Assembly (NCBI GenBank): GCA_050181375.1 | Contig: JBFXDF010000097.1 | Location: 1 to 13,341 of the forward strand | DNA from: DATARH01 sp050181375 | Lineage (GTDB): Bacteria > Pseudomonadota > Alphaproteobacteria > ATCC43930 > CGMCC-115725 | Reading direction: 5' to 3' | DNA: 13,341 nucleotides | In this document: piece after piece, positions 5,052 through 12,279 of the stretch | Numbering within the stretch: position 1 is the stretch's first letter | Layout of the letters: every line of letters begins with the position of its first letter | Translations under genes and position numbers: made by a program | The notes under the pieces: model-generated | Told to the model about the DNA's origin: nothing | The model's input: the letters and a program-made list of their open reading frames with translations, nothing else | The model's database searches: none

Positions 5052-7040
5052 ATGATCGCCGAGATCGGGCATTTTTCGCTGGTTCTGGCGCTGTGCGTCG
5101 CCGCCTTGCAGGCCATCGTGCCGCTCGCCGGCGCGCGCCGGGACGACCCTGCCCTGACCGCCTGGGCGCGCCCGGCGGCGCTGACGCAGTTCCTGTTCGT
5201 CGCGATCGCGTTTGGCGCTTTGACGCAGGCTTATGTCGTATCCGACTTTTCGGTCGCAAATGTCGCGGCTAATTCGAACAGCCTGAAGCCGCTGCTCTAT
5301 AAGATCAGCGGCGTGTGGAGCAACCACGAGGGATCGATGCTCCTGTGGGTGTTGATCCTGGCGCTGTGCGGGGCCGCGGTCGCGGTGTTCGGCCGCAACC
5401 TGCCGCCGCCGCTGCGCGCCCGCGTGCTCGCGGTGCAGGCCATGATCGGCGTCGGGTTCCTGCTGTTCATCCTGTTCACGTCGAACCCGTTCTTGCGCCA
5501 GTTTCCGCCCCCGCCCGAGGGCGTCGGCCTCAACCCGATCCTGCAGGACCCCGGTCTCGCGTTTCATCCGCCGTTTCTCTATCTCGGCTATGTCGGGTTC
5601 TCGATCGCGTTCTGCTTCGCGGCCGCCGCGCTGATCGAGGGTCGCGTCGATCCGGCCTGGGCGCGCTGGGTGCGCCCCTGGACGCTGGCGGCGTGGTGCG
5701 CGCTGACGATCGGCATCGCGATGGGGAGCTGGTGGTCCTACTACACGCTCGGCTGGGGCGGGTGGTGGTTCTGGGACCCGGTCGAGAACGCCTCGTTCAT
5801 GCCATGGCTGGTCGGCACGGCGCTGTTGCACTCGGCGGTTGTCGTCGAGAAGCGCGACGCGTTGAAGACCTGGACCGTGCTGCTCGCGATCCTCGCGTTT
5901 TCACTGAGCCTGTTGGGCACGTTTCTGGTGCGCTCGGGCGTGTTGACCTCGGTGCACGCCTTCGCGTCAGACCCGCGCCGCGGCGTGTTCATCCTGCTGC
6001 TGCTAAGCCTCTATACCGGCGGTGCGCTCTTGCTCTTCGCATGGCGCGCGCCACAGCTTCAAGGCGGCGGGCTGTTTACGCCGATCTCGCGCGAGGGCGG
6101 CCTCTTGCTCAACAACCTGCTGCTGACGACGGCGGCGGCCACGGTCCTGCTCGGCACGCTGTACCCGCTGTTTCTCGACCTCGTCGCGGGACAGAAGGTC
6201 TCGGTCGGCCCACCCTTCTACAATATGACCTTTGTCCCGATCATGGTGCCGCTGCTGGTCGCGATGGCGGTCGGCCCGATGCTGCCGTGGAAGCGCGGCG
6301 ATCTGGGAGCGGCGCTATCCCGGCTCAAGCTCGCCTTCGCAATCACCGCGGCAATCGCGCTGATCGTGCTGATCGCGAGCGGCGCGAAATCGGTTGGCGC
6401 GGCTTGCGGGCTGGCGCTGGCGGCATGGCTGTTCGTCGCGACCCTCGTCGAATGGGCGGACCGCATCCGGCTGTTCGACGGACCCATCGCGAACGTCTGG
6501 CACCGCGCCCGCCACCTGCCGCGCGCCGCATGGGGGATGACCCTGGCGCATGCCGGAATGGCGGTCGTGATCGCCGGCATCGCCGGATCGTCCTCGTGGA
6601 CCGAGGAAAAGATCGTCGCCGCCCGCCCGGGTCAGTCGTTCGGCCTCGCCGGCTATAAAATCGCGCTCGATGCCGTCAACCCGGTCAGCGGACCCGATTA
6701 CGCCGCGATCCGGGCCGACATGCGCCTGATGCGCGACGGGCGCGAGATCGCGACGCTGCACCCGGAGCGGCGCAATTTCGCGAACGGCACGTCGAGCCAT
6801 GTCGCGATCCGCACCAATCTTCTGGCCGATGTGTATGCGGTGATCGGCGAGCCGGAGGGCAACGGCACGTATGTCGTGCGGCTGTACTACAACCCGCTGG
6901 TGCCGTGGATCTGGCTCGGCGCCGTCGTGATGGCGTTTGGCGGGCTGATCTCGCTGTCCGATCGGCGGCACCGGATTGGCGCCCCGACGCGACGGTCCCG
7001 GCCGGTTGCGGCCGCGGCGCCCGCTCAGGCGGCCGAATAA
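5052..7040 (+). CDS. ccmF: Cytochrome c maturation heme lyase subunit CcmF
   Basis: Polytopic inner-membrane protein of System I cytochrome c biogenesis; it takes heme from holo-CcmE and, with CcmH and CcmI, joins it to reduced apocytochrome. At 662 aa it is full length for the family. The diagnostic WWD domain reads WGGWWFWDPVEN at residues 235-246. Conserved histidines of the heme-handling sites are visible at H92 (SNHEGSMLLW), H172 (AFHPPFLYLGY) and H260 (ALLHSAV). Many hydrophobic helices span the whole length, with a soluble C-terminal stretch around 540-630 and a last helix near 635-655. I start at ATG 5052 (MIAEIGHFSLVLAL); an upstream TTG at 4965 would add 29 Arg/Cys-rich residues unlike the family. 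It is first of ccmF-G-H-I on the plus strand, 17 bp before ccmG. ccmE, usual upstream neighbour in many alphaproteobacteria, is not here. Confidence 0.97.
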   Translation: MIAEIGHFSLVLALCVAALQAIVPLAGARRDDPALTAWARPAALTQFLFVAIAFGALTQAYVVSDFSVANVAANSNSLKPLLYKISGVWSNHEGSMLLWVLILALCGAAVAVFGRNLPPPLRARVLAVQAMIGVGFLLFILFTSNPFLRQFPPPPEGVGLNPILQDPGLAFHPPFLYLGYVGFSIAFCFAAAALIEGRVDPAWARWVRPWTLAAWCALTIGIAMGSWWSYYTLGWGGWWFWDPVENASFMPWLVGTALLHSAVVVEKRDALKTWTVLLAILAFSLSLLGTFLVRSGVLTSVHAFASDPRRGVFILLLLSLYTGGALLLFAWRAPQLQGGGLFTPISREGGLLLNNLLLTTAAATVLLGTLYPLFLDLVAGQKVSVGPPFYNMTFVPIMVPLLVAMAVGPMLPWKRGDLGAALSRLKLAFAITAAIALIVLIASGAKSVGAACGLALAAWLFVATLVEWADRIRLFDGPIANVWHRARHLPRAAWGMTLAHAGMAVVIAGIAGSSSWTEEKIVAARPGQSFGLAGYKIALDAVNPVSGPDYAAIRADMRLMRDGREIATLHPERRNFANGTSSHVAIRTNLLADVYAVIGEPEGNGTYVVRLYYNPLVPWIWLGAVVMAFGGLISLSDRRHRIGAPTRRSRPVAAAAPAQAAE

Positions 7041-7057
7041 GCCGGGGTTCCCGGTCG

Positions 7058-7591
7058 ATGATGCGGCGAAGCTGGATGTATTTGCTGCCGGCGGCGGTGT
7101 TCGCGCTGGTGGTGATCTTTCTGATCGGCGGTCTCAACAAGGATCCTAATCTGCTACCGTCGCCCCTGATCAACGAGCCCGCTCCGGCGTTCTCCTTACC
7201 GTCGCTCGCTGGCGACGCCAACGGGCTTTCGTCCGCCGACCTGACCGGCAAGGTAAGTCTGGTCAATTTTTTTGCATCGTGGTGCGTACCCTGCCGGGTA
7301 GAGCATCCAGTGTTGAACGCCCTGGCACAGTCAAAGCGTGTGGCAATCTACGGCATCAACTACAAGGACAAGCCGGAAGCCGCGCGGGCCTGGATCGCCG
7401 AGTTGGGAAATCCCTATACGCGGATCGGTGCCGATAGCGGACGGGTTGGCATTGAATGGGGCATCTACGGGGTTCCAGAAACCTTCGTGGTCGATCGGTA
7501 TGGACGTATCCGCTACAAGCAGGCACTGCCACTCACGCCAGACGATATTGAGCGCAAAATTCTGCCGCTCATCGCACAGCTCGAAAAATGA
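7058..7591 (+). CDS. ccmG: Thiol:disulfide interchange protein CcmG/DsbE
   Basis: Membrane-anchored periplasmic thioredoxin-like protein that keeps apocytochrome c CxxCH cysteines, or CcmH, reduced. At 177 aa it fits DsbE. A single N-terminal anchor covers residues ~7-25 (WMYLLPAAVFALVVIFLIGGL), and the thioredoxin fold has the active site WCVPC (C76, C79) within VNFFASWCVPCRVEHP. The family segment GINYKD and a cis-Pro region GVPETFVVD follow. The start may be ATG 7058 or the adjacent ATG 7061. Its stop overlaps the ccmH start in ATGA (7588-7591), suggesting translational coupling. The gene is poorer in GC than its neighbours (about 59% by hand count over 7081-7560) and uses codons such as TTA, CTA and GTA that are scarce in ccmF and ccmI. 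Confidence 0.96.
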   Translation: MMRRSWMYLLPAAVFALVVIFLIGGLNKDPNLLPSPLINEPAPAFSLPSLAGDANGLSSADLTGKVSLVNFFASWCVPCRVEHPVLNALAQSKRVAIYGINYKDKPEAARAWIAELGNPYTRIGADSGRVGIEWGIYGVPETFVVDRYGRIRYKQALPLTPDDIERKILPLIAQLEK

Positions 7592-8220
7592 AATTGGAGC
7601 GGTTCATCAATTCCAACCGCCATCCCGGCGAAGGCCGGGACCCATCAGGCAATCGTACGCGACGTCGCCAAGTGGATCCCGGCCTTCGCCGGGATGGTGA
7701 ATTTTTTTCCCCCTGGCGCTCGGCGCAGCGGCGCCGGCATAACAGCGTTCGCCTGACCGCTTGGTTCCTGCTGACGGCGGCGATGGTCCTCGTCATCGCC
7801 CCCGCACTCGCGGTGCGGCCGGGCGAGATGCTGACCGACCCCGCGCTCGAGGCGCGGGCGCGAGAGATCGGCCAGGAATTGCGCTGTCTGGTGTGCCGCA
7901 ACCAGTCGATCGACGATTCCGACGCCGATCTCGCGCACGATCTGCGCGTTCTGGTGCGCGAGCGCCTCGCGGCAGGCGACACGAATGAGCAGGTGGTCGC
8001 CTATATCCGCTCGCGCTACGGCGATTTCGTGCTGCTGCGCCCGCCATTCGAGATAAGCACCGTGCTGTTGTGGGGCGGGCCGCTGCTGATCCTGCTGCTC
8101 GGCGGGTTCGGGATCGTCCGGTTCTACCGGGCGCGAGCGCGGGCGGGCGCCTCGGACGCGGCGGCGCTGAGCCCCGACGAGCGGCGCCGGTTGCAAGCGC
8201 TTCTCGGCGAGGAGACATGA
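7588..8220 (+). CDS. ccmH: Cytochrome c maturation protein CcmH (CycL/Ccl2) with in-frame repeat near its N-terminus
   Basis: Membrane-anchored periplasmic thioreductase subunit of the CcmF/H/I ligation complex. The motif LRCLVCRNQSI (C100, C103) is the family signature, followed by the helical DADLAHDLRVLVRERL region, RYGDFVLLRPP and a C-terminal transmembrane segment at ~157-179. At 210 aa it is about 55-60 residues longer than usual. The excess is at the start: residues ~12-37 are encoded by a 78-bp palindromic repeat, and the hydrophobic signal segment (LTAWFLLTAAMVLVIAPALA, cleavage expected near A75) begins only at ~56. The ATG at 7588 overlaps the ccmG stop. The only other in-frame ATG before the mature part is 7783, which would cut the signal segment, so I keep 7588. 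The stop overlaps the ccmI ATG (8217-8220). Confidence 0.94.
   Translation: MKLERFINSNRHPGEGRDPSGNRTRRRQVDPGLRRDGEFFSPWRSAQRRRHNSVRLTAWFLLTAAMVLVIAPALAVRPGEMLTDPALEARAREIGQELRCLVCRNQSIDDSDADLAHDLRVLVRERLAAGDTNEQVVAYIRSRYGDFVLLRPPFEISTVLLWGGPLLILLLGGFGIVRFYRARARAGASDAAALSPDERRRLQALLGEET
7620..7697. repeat. Palindromic interspersed repeat inserted in the ccmH coding region
   Basis: Two 25-base arms (7620-7644 and 7673-7697) are inverted copies with a single mismatch, separated by a 28-base loop that contains the perfect palindrome GCGACGTCGC (7659-7668). The arm, beginning CCATCCCGGCGAAGGCCGGG, is a sequence I recognise as a very common dispersed repeat in alphaproteobacterial genomes. The element is 78 bp, a multiple of three, and has no stop in the ccmH frame, where it encodes residues including HPGEGRDP and DPGLRRDG. 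Confidence 0.85.
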
Positions 8221-9446
8221 GCATCACGGTTGCGATCGGGCTGGTCGGGCTGACCTCGCTGGCGGTCGGGTTGCTGCTGTTGCCGCTGCTGGCGCGCCAG
8301 CGCGCGCCGCGGTCGCGCGATGCCTACAACCTGGCGGTCTACCGCGACCAGCTCGCGGAGATCGACCGCGATCTCGGGCGCGGCCTCATGAGCGCGGAGC
8401 AGGCGGAAACCGCGCGGGCCGAGGTCGGGCGCCGCATTCTCGCGCTTGATGGCGAGAAAACGCCGCCGCCGGCCAACCCGAAGGCGCTGATGGCTGCCGT
8501 CGCCGCGATCCTGGCGATGCCGGTCGCGGCGCTGTTGATCTATGCCGCAATCGGTTCGCCCGGAATGCCGGACCAGCCATTCGCGAGCCGTACGGATAGC
8601 GGGACGGGAAGTTCGGCTGACGCCGCGGCGAACGCCAGCATGCGGGAGGCGCTCGCCAAATTGCGGGATCACCTGAAGGCAAAGCCGGACGATCTGACGG
8701 GCTGGCTGCTGCTGGCGCGCTCGGAGGTCGGCCTCGGACGGTATCGGGAGGGGGCCGAGGCGTATGCCCGCGCCGCCGAGCTGTCGCCCAACCGCGCCGA
8801 CATCGCCGCCGAATGGGGCGAGGCTCAGGTCATGGCGGCCGGCTCGGTCACGGCGGCGGCGGCGAAGGCGTTCGAGGCCGGATTGAAGGACAAGGCGAGC
8901 GCACCGAAGTCGCGCTATTACCTCGCGCTGGCAAAGCTGGAACGGGGTGATCCGCGCGGCGCGCTGCGGGACTGGGCCGCCCTTGCCGCCGATTCGCCGC
9001 CCGATGCCCAGTGGCAGCCGCTGCTGCGCCAGCGCATCGCCGAAGTGGCGAAGGCGGAAGGCCTCGACCCGGCCGCGATAGCGCCGTCCGGAAACCCTGC
9101 CTCGCCCGCGGCCGCCGGGGATGCCGCCCCGCGCTCGGCCGAGACGGGCATGCCGTCGCAGGAGACCGTCGCGGCGGTCGCGAAGGCAACGGACGGCGGC
9201 TCCCCCGCCGAGCGTCGCGCGATGATCGAGGGCATGGTCGCGCGGCTCGCATCGCGCCTCGAACAGCAGCCCGACGATGCGGAAGGCTGGGCGCGTCTCG
9301 GTCGCTCGTACATGGTAATGCAACAGCCGGCAAAGGCCCGCGACGCCTACGCCAGAGCCGCCAAGCTCCGGCCCGGAGACGCGGCTCTAGCGCAGGCCCT
9401 CGCCGAAGCAACCCGGGCCGCGGAAGTCCCGGCTCCGCGACCATAG
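8217..9446 (+). CDS. ccmI: Cytochrome c maturation TPR protein CcmI (CycH)
   Basis: Inner-membrane apocytochrome c chaperone of the System I ligation complex; its periplasmic TPR domain binds the C-terminal helix of apocytochrome. The 409-aa product begins with a membrane helix (~4-25), then the cytoplasmic loop typical of the family, with a leucine-zipper-like AYNLAVYRDQLAEIDRDLGRG segment (~36-56), then a second helix (~90-112). TPR-like helical repeats follow, with GWLLLARSEVGLGRYREGAEAY at ~162-183 and GWARLGRSYMVMQQPAKARDAY at ~357-378. An Ala/Pro-rich linker at ~285-330 separates the two TPR blocks. ATG 8217 overlaps the ccmH stop and is preceded by GAGGAG, which decides the start against longer readings. 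The stop is 3-27 bp before the downstream dioxygenase. Confidence 0.95.
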   Translation: MSITVAIGLVGLTSLAVGLLLLPLLARQRAPRSRDAYNLAVYRDQLAEIDRDLGRGLMSAEQAETARAEVGRRILALDGEKTPPPANPKALMAAVAAILAMPVAALLIYAAIGSPGMPDQPFASRTDSGTGSSADAAANASMREALAKLRDHLKAKPDDLTGWLLLARSEVGLGRYREGAEAYARAAELSPNRADIAAEWGEAQVMAAGSVTAAAAKAFEAGLKDKASAPKSRYYLALAKLERGDPRGALRDWAALAADSPPDAQWQPLLRQRIAEVAKAEGLDPAAIAPSGNPASPAAAGDAAPRSAETGMPSQETVAAVAKATDGGSPAERRAMIEGMVARLASRLEQQPDDAEGWARLGRSYMVMQQPAKARDAYARAAKLRPGDAALAQALAEATRAAEVPAPRP

Positions 9447-9449
9447 ATC

Positions 9450-10304
9450 GTGGCGGAAGAACCGGCCCGAGCGATGGGTGCGCCCGACGGATTGCCGTTC
9501 TTCGAGCCTCTGTCGCCGGCCGGCGGCATCGGAGTGGCGCGGCTCGACGTTTCGCGGCCGTTGTCGCCGGAACTGGTCGAGACGATCCGCGCCGCTATTC
9601 TCGCGCATCGCCTCGTGGTGTTTGCGGGCCAATCGCTGAGCCGCGAGCAGCAGGCCGCGTTCGCCGCCAATTTCGGCCGGGTCGAGGCGCACGGGCGCGA
9701 ACGCGGTGAAGACAAGCGGCGGGACGTCGCGCATGTCATGTCAAATATCGGAACCGACGGCGCGCCGACGATCCGGTTCTCGCCGGCCGCCAATTACCAC
9801 TGGCACACCGACAAGCCGTATCGCCCAGCGCCGCCGTCACTGACGCTGTTACACGCGGTCGAGGTCCCGCCCGCCGACGCGGGGCGCGGCGGCGAGACGG
9901 AGTTCGCCGATACATCTCTCGCCTACGACGCGCTGGCGGACGACGTGAAGCGCCGGATCGCCGGATTGCGGGTGGTTTTCCGCCCGGCTTTCGATCCGAG
10001 CCTGCCCGAAGTCGATCACCCACTGGTGCGCACGCATCCGGAGACCGGCCGCAAGGCGCTCTATATCGGCAATCACGCGACGGGCATTGCCGGGATGACC
10101 CCGGCCGAAGGCACCGCGCTCCTCGCCGAGCTTCTCCTACACGCGACCCGGCCGGAATTCGTCTACGCGCACCGCTGGCGGCCGGGCGATCTAGTCGTAT
10201 GGGATAACCGCTGCCTGCTGCACCGGCTCGTGCTCGGGGACGGATTGCGACGATACCGCCGGGTGATGCACCGCAGCACCGTGGCCGGAACGCCACCCTT
10301 CTGA
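9450..10304 (+). CDS. TauD/TfdA-family Fe(II)/2-oxoglutarate-dependent dioxygenase (second copy)
   Basis: Cytoplasmic non-heme iron dioxygenase of 284 aa. Iron ligands are H119 and D121 in NYHWHTDKPY and H258 in WDNRCLLHR; T150 (GGETEF) and the arginines in RRYRRVMHR (~267-275) fit 2-oxoglutarate binding. The C-terminal half (EFVYAHRWRPGDLVVWDNR) aligns by eye with the dioxygenase at 1468-2352, but the N-terminal halves differ and the substrate is unknown. The start is uncertain: GTG 9450 lies three bases after the ccmI stop with no clear Shine-Dalgarno, while ATG 9474 (residue 9, MGAPDGLPFFEP) is equally compatible with the fold. The position makes it the last gene of the ccm operon, although no link to cytochrome c maturation is known for this family. 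A GC hairpin follows the stop directly. Confidence 0.92.
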   Translation: MAEEPARAMGAPDGLPFFEPLSPAGGIGVARLDVSRPLSPELVETIRAAILAHRLVVFAGQSLSREQQAAFAANFGRVEAHGRERGEDKRRDVAHVMSNIGTDGAPTIRFSPAANYHWHTDKPYRPAPPSLTLLHAVEVPPADAGRGGETEFADTSLAYDALADDVKRRIAGLRVVFRPAFDPSLPEVDHPLVRTHPETGRKALYIGNHATGIAGMTPAEGTALLAELLLHATRPEFVYAHRWRPGDLVVWDNRCLLHRLVLGDGLRRYRRVMHRSTVAGTPPF

Positions 10305-10330
10305 GCTTGCCCGGGCGGCCGCGGGCAGGC
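10305..10330 (+). terminator. Hairpin after the dioxygenase, candidate terminator between converging operons
   Basis: GCTTGCCCG (10305-10313) pairs with CGGGCAGGC (10322-10330): nine pairs including one G-U, with an 8-base loop, starting immediately after the TGA. An overlapping second stem GCCGCG/CGCGGC is at 10329-10334 with 10345-10350. Neither is followed by a T-run on either strand. Position between convergent genes (10304 and 10366) argues for a transcription end, but the missing U-tract leaves it uncertain. Confidence 0.45.
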
Positions 10331-10365
10331 CGCGACCGGAGTACCGCGGCAGCCGGAATGCGCCG

Positions 10366-10647
10366 TCAGGACCGGGAACCGGATTCTGTCGGGGCAAGCG
10401 TTGTCAGCGACAGAGCGTGGACGCGGGTTGCCAATTCGTCGGCCAGGATTTGATAAACGAGCCGCTGCCGCGCCACCCGGTTCAGACCGTCAAACGCGGC
10501 CGACACAATCGTCACCGCGAAATGCGTCTCGCCTTCTGGGCGGGCTCCGGCGTGCCCGGCGTGGCGGTGCGACTCGTCGACAATCTCGAGCCGGATCGGC
10601 GCGAGCTTCTCGGTGAGCTTCTGGCGGATCGTCGCGGCGACGGTCAT
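10366..10647 (-). CDS. bolA: BolA family protein
   Basis: Small protein of 93 aa with the BolA fold (alpha-beta-beta-alpha-alpha-beta-alpha); members pair with monothiol glutaredoxins in iron-sulfur sensing or trafficking, and E. coli BolA also acts as a transcription factor. The central segment IVDESHRHAGHAG (~22-34) and the C-terminal VARQRLVYQILADEL...VHALSL (~58-81) are diagnostic. Histidines at 27, 29, 32 and 77 are present; there is no cysteine, so any Fe-S cluster would be held by His plus the partner. The ATG overlaps the stop of the upstream HAD gene in ATGA (10644-10647), with only a weak ribosome-binding site, so translation is probably coupled. It is the last gene of the yidC-engB-argB-HAD-bolA run. 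Confidence 0.95.
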   Translation of the reverse strand: MTVAATIRQKLTEKLAPIRLEIVDESHRHAGHAGARPEGETHFAVTIVSAAFDGLNRVARQRLVYQILADELATRVHALSLTTLAPTESGSRS

Positions 10648-11363
10648 GGTAACCCAGGGTTGACTTGCGCGGCTGCTTGCAGACGCGCCGCGGCCGCGAG
10701 AAATCCGGCCAGATCGTCGACGACATGGTGGATGTAGTCGGCGTCGGATTCGGCCGACGCCCAGTCGAGCCCGTTGCGCATCCAGGCGGTCGTCATGCCG
10801 AGTTCGGCGGCTGGCGCCAGGTTGCGCGCGATGTCCTCGACCATCAGCGCGCGGCGCGGATCGACCGCGTGGCGCCGCAGCAGCAGATTGTAGCCGGCGA
10901 GCGACGGTTTCGGATCGAACTCGGCCGCCGCGATATCGATGATGCCGCTGAACGAGGCGGCGAGGCCGAGATGATCGAGCAGCCGCTCAGCGTGCCGAAC
11001 CGAGCCATTCGTGTGGATAATCTTGTGCCCGCGCAGCTCGGCCATGGCGGCGGCGAGCGCCGGATCGGGCGGAACGCACGACAGATCGATCTCGTGCACG
11101 AAGGCGAGAAAATCGTGCGGATCGATCCGGTCTTCCGTCATCAACCCGCGCAGCGTCGTGCCGTGCTCGCGGAAATAGGTGCGGCGCCGCTCCGCGGCTT
11201 CATCCGGCGACAGACCGAAACGGTTGCAGATGTATTCGTTCATCCGCTGTTGGACCTGGTCGAATAGCCGACACGAGGCGGGGTAGAGCGTATTGTCGAG
11301 ATCGAAAATCCAGGTCTCGATTTCGCCGAGCGGGCGCCGTTCGCGCCGCGTCGTATAAGCCAT
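10644..11363 (-). CDS. HAD-superfamily hydrolase, pyrimidine 5'-nucleotidase type
   Basis: Cytoplasmic phosphatase of 239 aa from the HAD subfamily that includes yeast Sdt1/Phm8 pyrimidine 5'-nucleotidases; a nucleoside monophosphate is the likely but unproven substrate. Motif I is FDLDNTLYP with nucleophile D21 and acid/base D23, motif II is T118 in IIHTNGS, the lysine is K152 in DPKP, and motif IV is E176/D177 in MVEDIARNL. The helical cap is inserted after motif I (~residues 30-105), as in type C1 HADs. ATG 11363 has AAGGA five bases upstream. It follows argB by 17 bp and overlaps bolA by four bases. Genes of this type commonly follow argB in alphaproteobacteria, as I recall, but no functional tie to arginine synthesis is evident. 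Confidence 0.92.
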   Translation of the reverse strand: MAYTTRRERRPLGEIETWIFDLDNTLYPASCRLFDQVQQRMNEYICNRFGLSPDEAAERRRTYFREHGTTLRGLMTEDRIDPHDFLAFVHEIDLSCVPPDPALAAAMAELRGHKIIHTNGSVRHAERLLDHLGLAASFSGIIDIAAAEFDPKPSLAGYNLLLRRHAVDPRRALMVEDIARNLAPAAELGMTTAWMRNGLDWASAESDADYIHHVVDDLAGFLAAAARLQAAAQVNPGLP

Positions 11364-11380
11364 GTCCGTCCTTGCTCCGC

Positions 11381-12268
11381 TCAGCCGCCGCGGATCAGGG
11401 TTCCGGCGCCCTCGCCGAGGAGTTCGAGCAGGATCGCGTGCGGCACCCTGCCGTCGAGGATGACGGCCGCCTCGACCTCGTTATCGACCGCGTCGAGGCA
11501 GGTCTCGACTTTTGGGATCATGCCGCCCGAAATCGTGCCGTCGGCGATCAGCCGGCGCACCTCCTCCGCGCTGATCTCGGGGATCAATCTCTTGTCGCGG
11601 TCAAGCACGCCGGGAACATCGGTCAGCAGCAGAAAGCGCGAGGCGCGAACCGCGGCGGCGACCGCGCCGGCGACCGTATCGGAATTGATGTTGTAGGTCT
11701 CGCCGGCGGCGCCGACCCCGATCGGCGCGATCACCGGGATCATCCGGGTGCGCCGAAACCCGTCGAGCACGGCGGCGTCGACCCGCTCGGGTTCGCCGAC
11801 CAGCCCGATATCGCCGTTGCGCGTCAGTTTGCGGGCGTGCAATAGGCCGCCGTCCTTGCCGGTGAGGCCGATCGCGCAGCCGCCAGCGGTATTGATGGCC
11901 GCAACAAATTGTTTGTTGATCGTCCCGGCCAGCACCATTTCGACGATTTCCATCGTTTCCGCGTCGGTCACCCGGAGGCCGTTGACAAAGCGGCTCTCGA
12001 TTCCGAGCCGATTAAGCATGCGGTTGATCTGCGGGCCGCCGCCATGCACGACAATCGGGTGGATCCCGAGCTGGTGCAGCAGAGCGATGTCGGCGGCGAA
12101 GCTCTCGCCGCCCGCGCCCATCGCGTGCCCGCCGTATTTGACGACAACGGTCTTGCCGGCGTAGCGGGTCCAGTGCGGCACGACGCGGGTCAATACCGCG
12201 GCGATTGTCGCGGCGTCAAATGAGGACGGGTTCGGCGCGGCGGGAATTTGCTCGGGTTCGGCGTTCAT
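11381..12268 (-). CDS. argB: Acetylglutamate kinase
   Basis: Cytoplasmic enzyme that phosphorylates N-acetyl-L-glutamate with ATP, the second step of arginine synthesis. The 295-aa product has the amino acid kinase fold: VVVKYGGHAMG at ~41-51 with the phosphate-binding lysine K44, PIVVHGGGPQI at ~71-81, GLTGKDGGL at ~134-142, the NINSD segment, the LLTDVPGVLD motif and GGMIPKVE near the C-terminal third. Length and motif order are normal for ArgB. The N-terminal helix preceding residue ~35 is of the kind seen in hexameric, arginine-inhibited enzymes, so feedback control is plausible. It starts 11 bp after the engB stop and no strong Shine-Dalgarno is seen. Confidence 0.97.
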   Translation of the reverse strand: MNAEPEQIPAAPNPSSFDAATIAAVLTRVVPHWTRYAGKTVVVKYGGHAMGAGGESFAADIALLHQLGIHPIVVHGGGPQINRMLNRLGIESRFVNGLRVTDAETMEIVEMVLAGTINKQFVAAINTAGGCAIGLTGKDGGLLHARKLTRNGDIGLVGEPERVDAAVLDGFRRTRMIPVIAPIGVGAAGETYNINSDTVAGAVAAAVRASRFLLLTDVPGVLDRDKRLIPEISAEEVRRLIADGTISGGMIPKVETCLDAVDNEVEAAVILDGRVPHAILLELLGEGAGTLIRGG

Positions 12269-12279
12269 GGGCGCGCACT

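Noticed and set aside
4737..5831. 364-codon minus-strand open frame across the trpL promoter and ccmF 5' end
   Set aside because: It runs through the leader RNA and opposite CcmF; composition is that of a shadow frame. The true short ORF there is trpL in another frame.
7620..7697. Repeat at the ccmG/ccmH junction as an intrinsic terminator
   Set aside because: Although TTTTTTT follows at about 7701-7707, the element is inside an open frame between translationally coupled essential-type genes, and the arms are those of a dispersed repeat. Partial termination cannot be excluded, but a terminator call is not supported.
8124..9323. 399-codon minus-strand open frame opposite ccmI
   Set aside because: Antisense shadow; ccmI is supported by membrane helices, TPRs and coupling to ccmH.
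10401..10737. Plus-strand open frames opposite bolA
   Set aside because: Antisense shadows without motifs; BolA on the minus strand is unambiguous.
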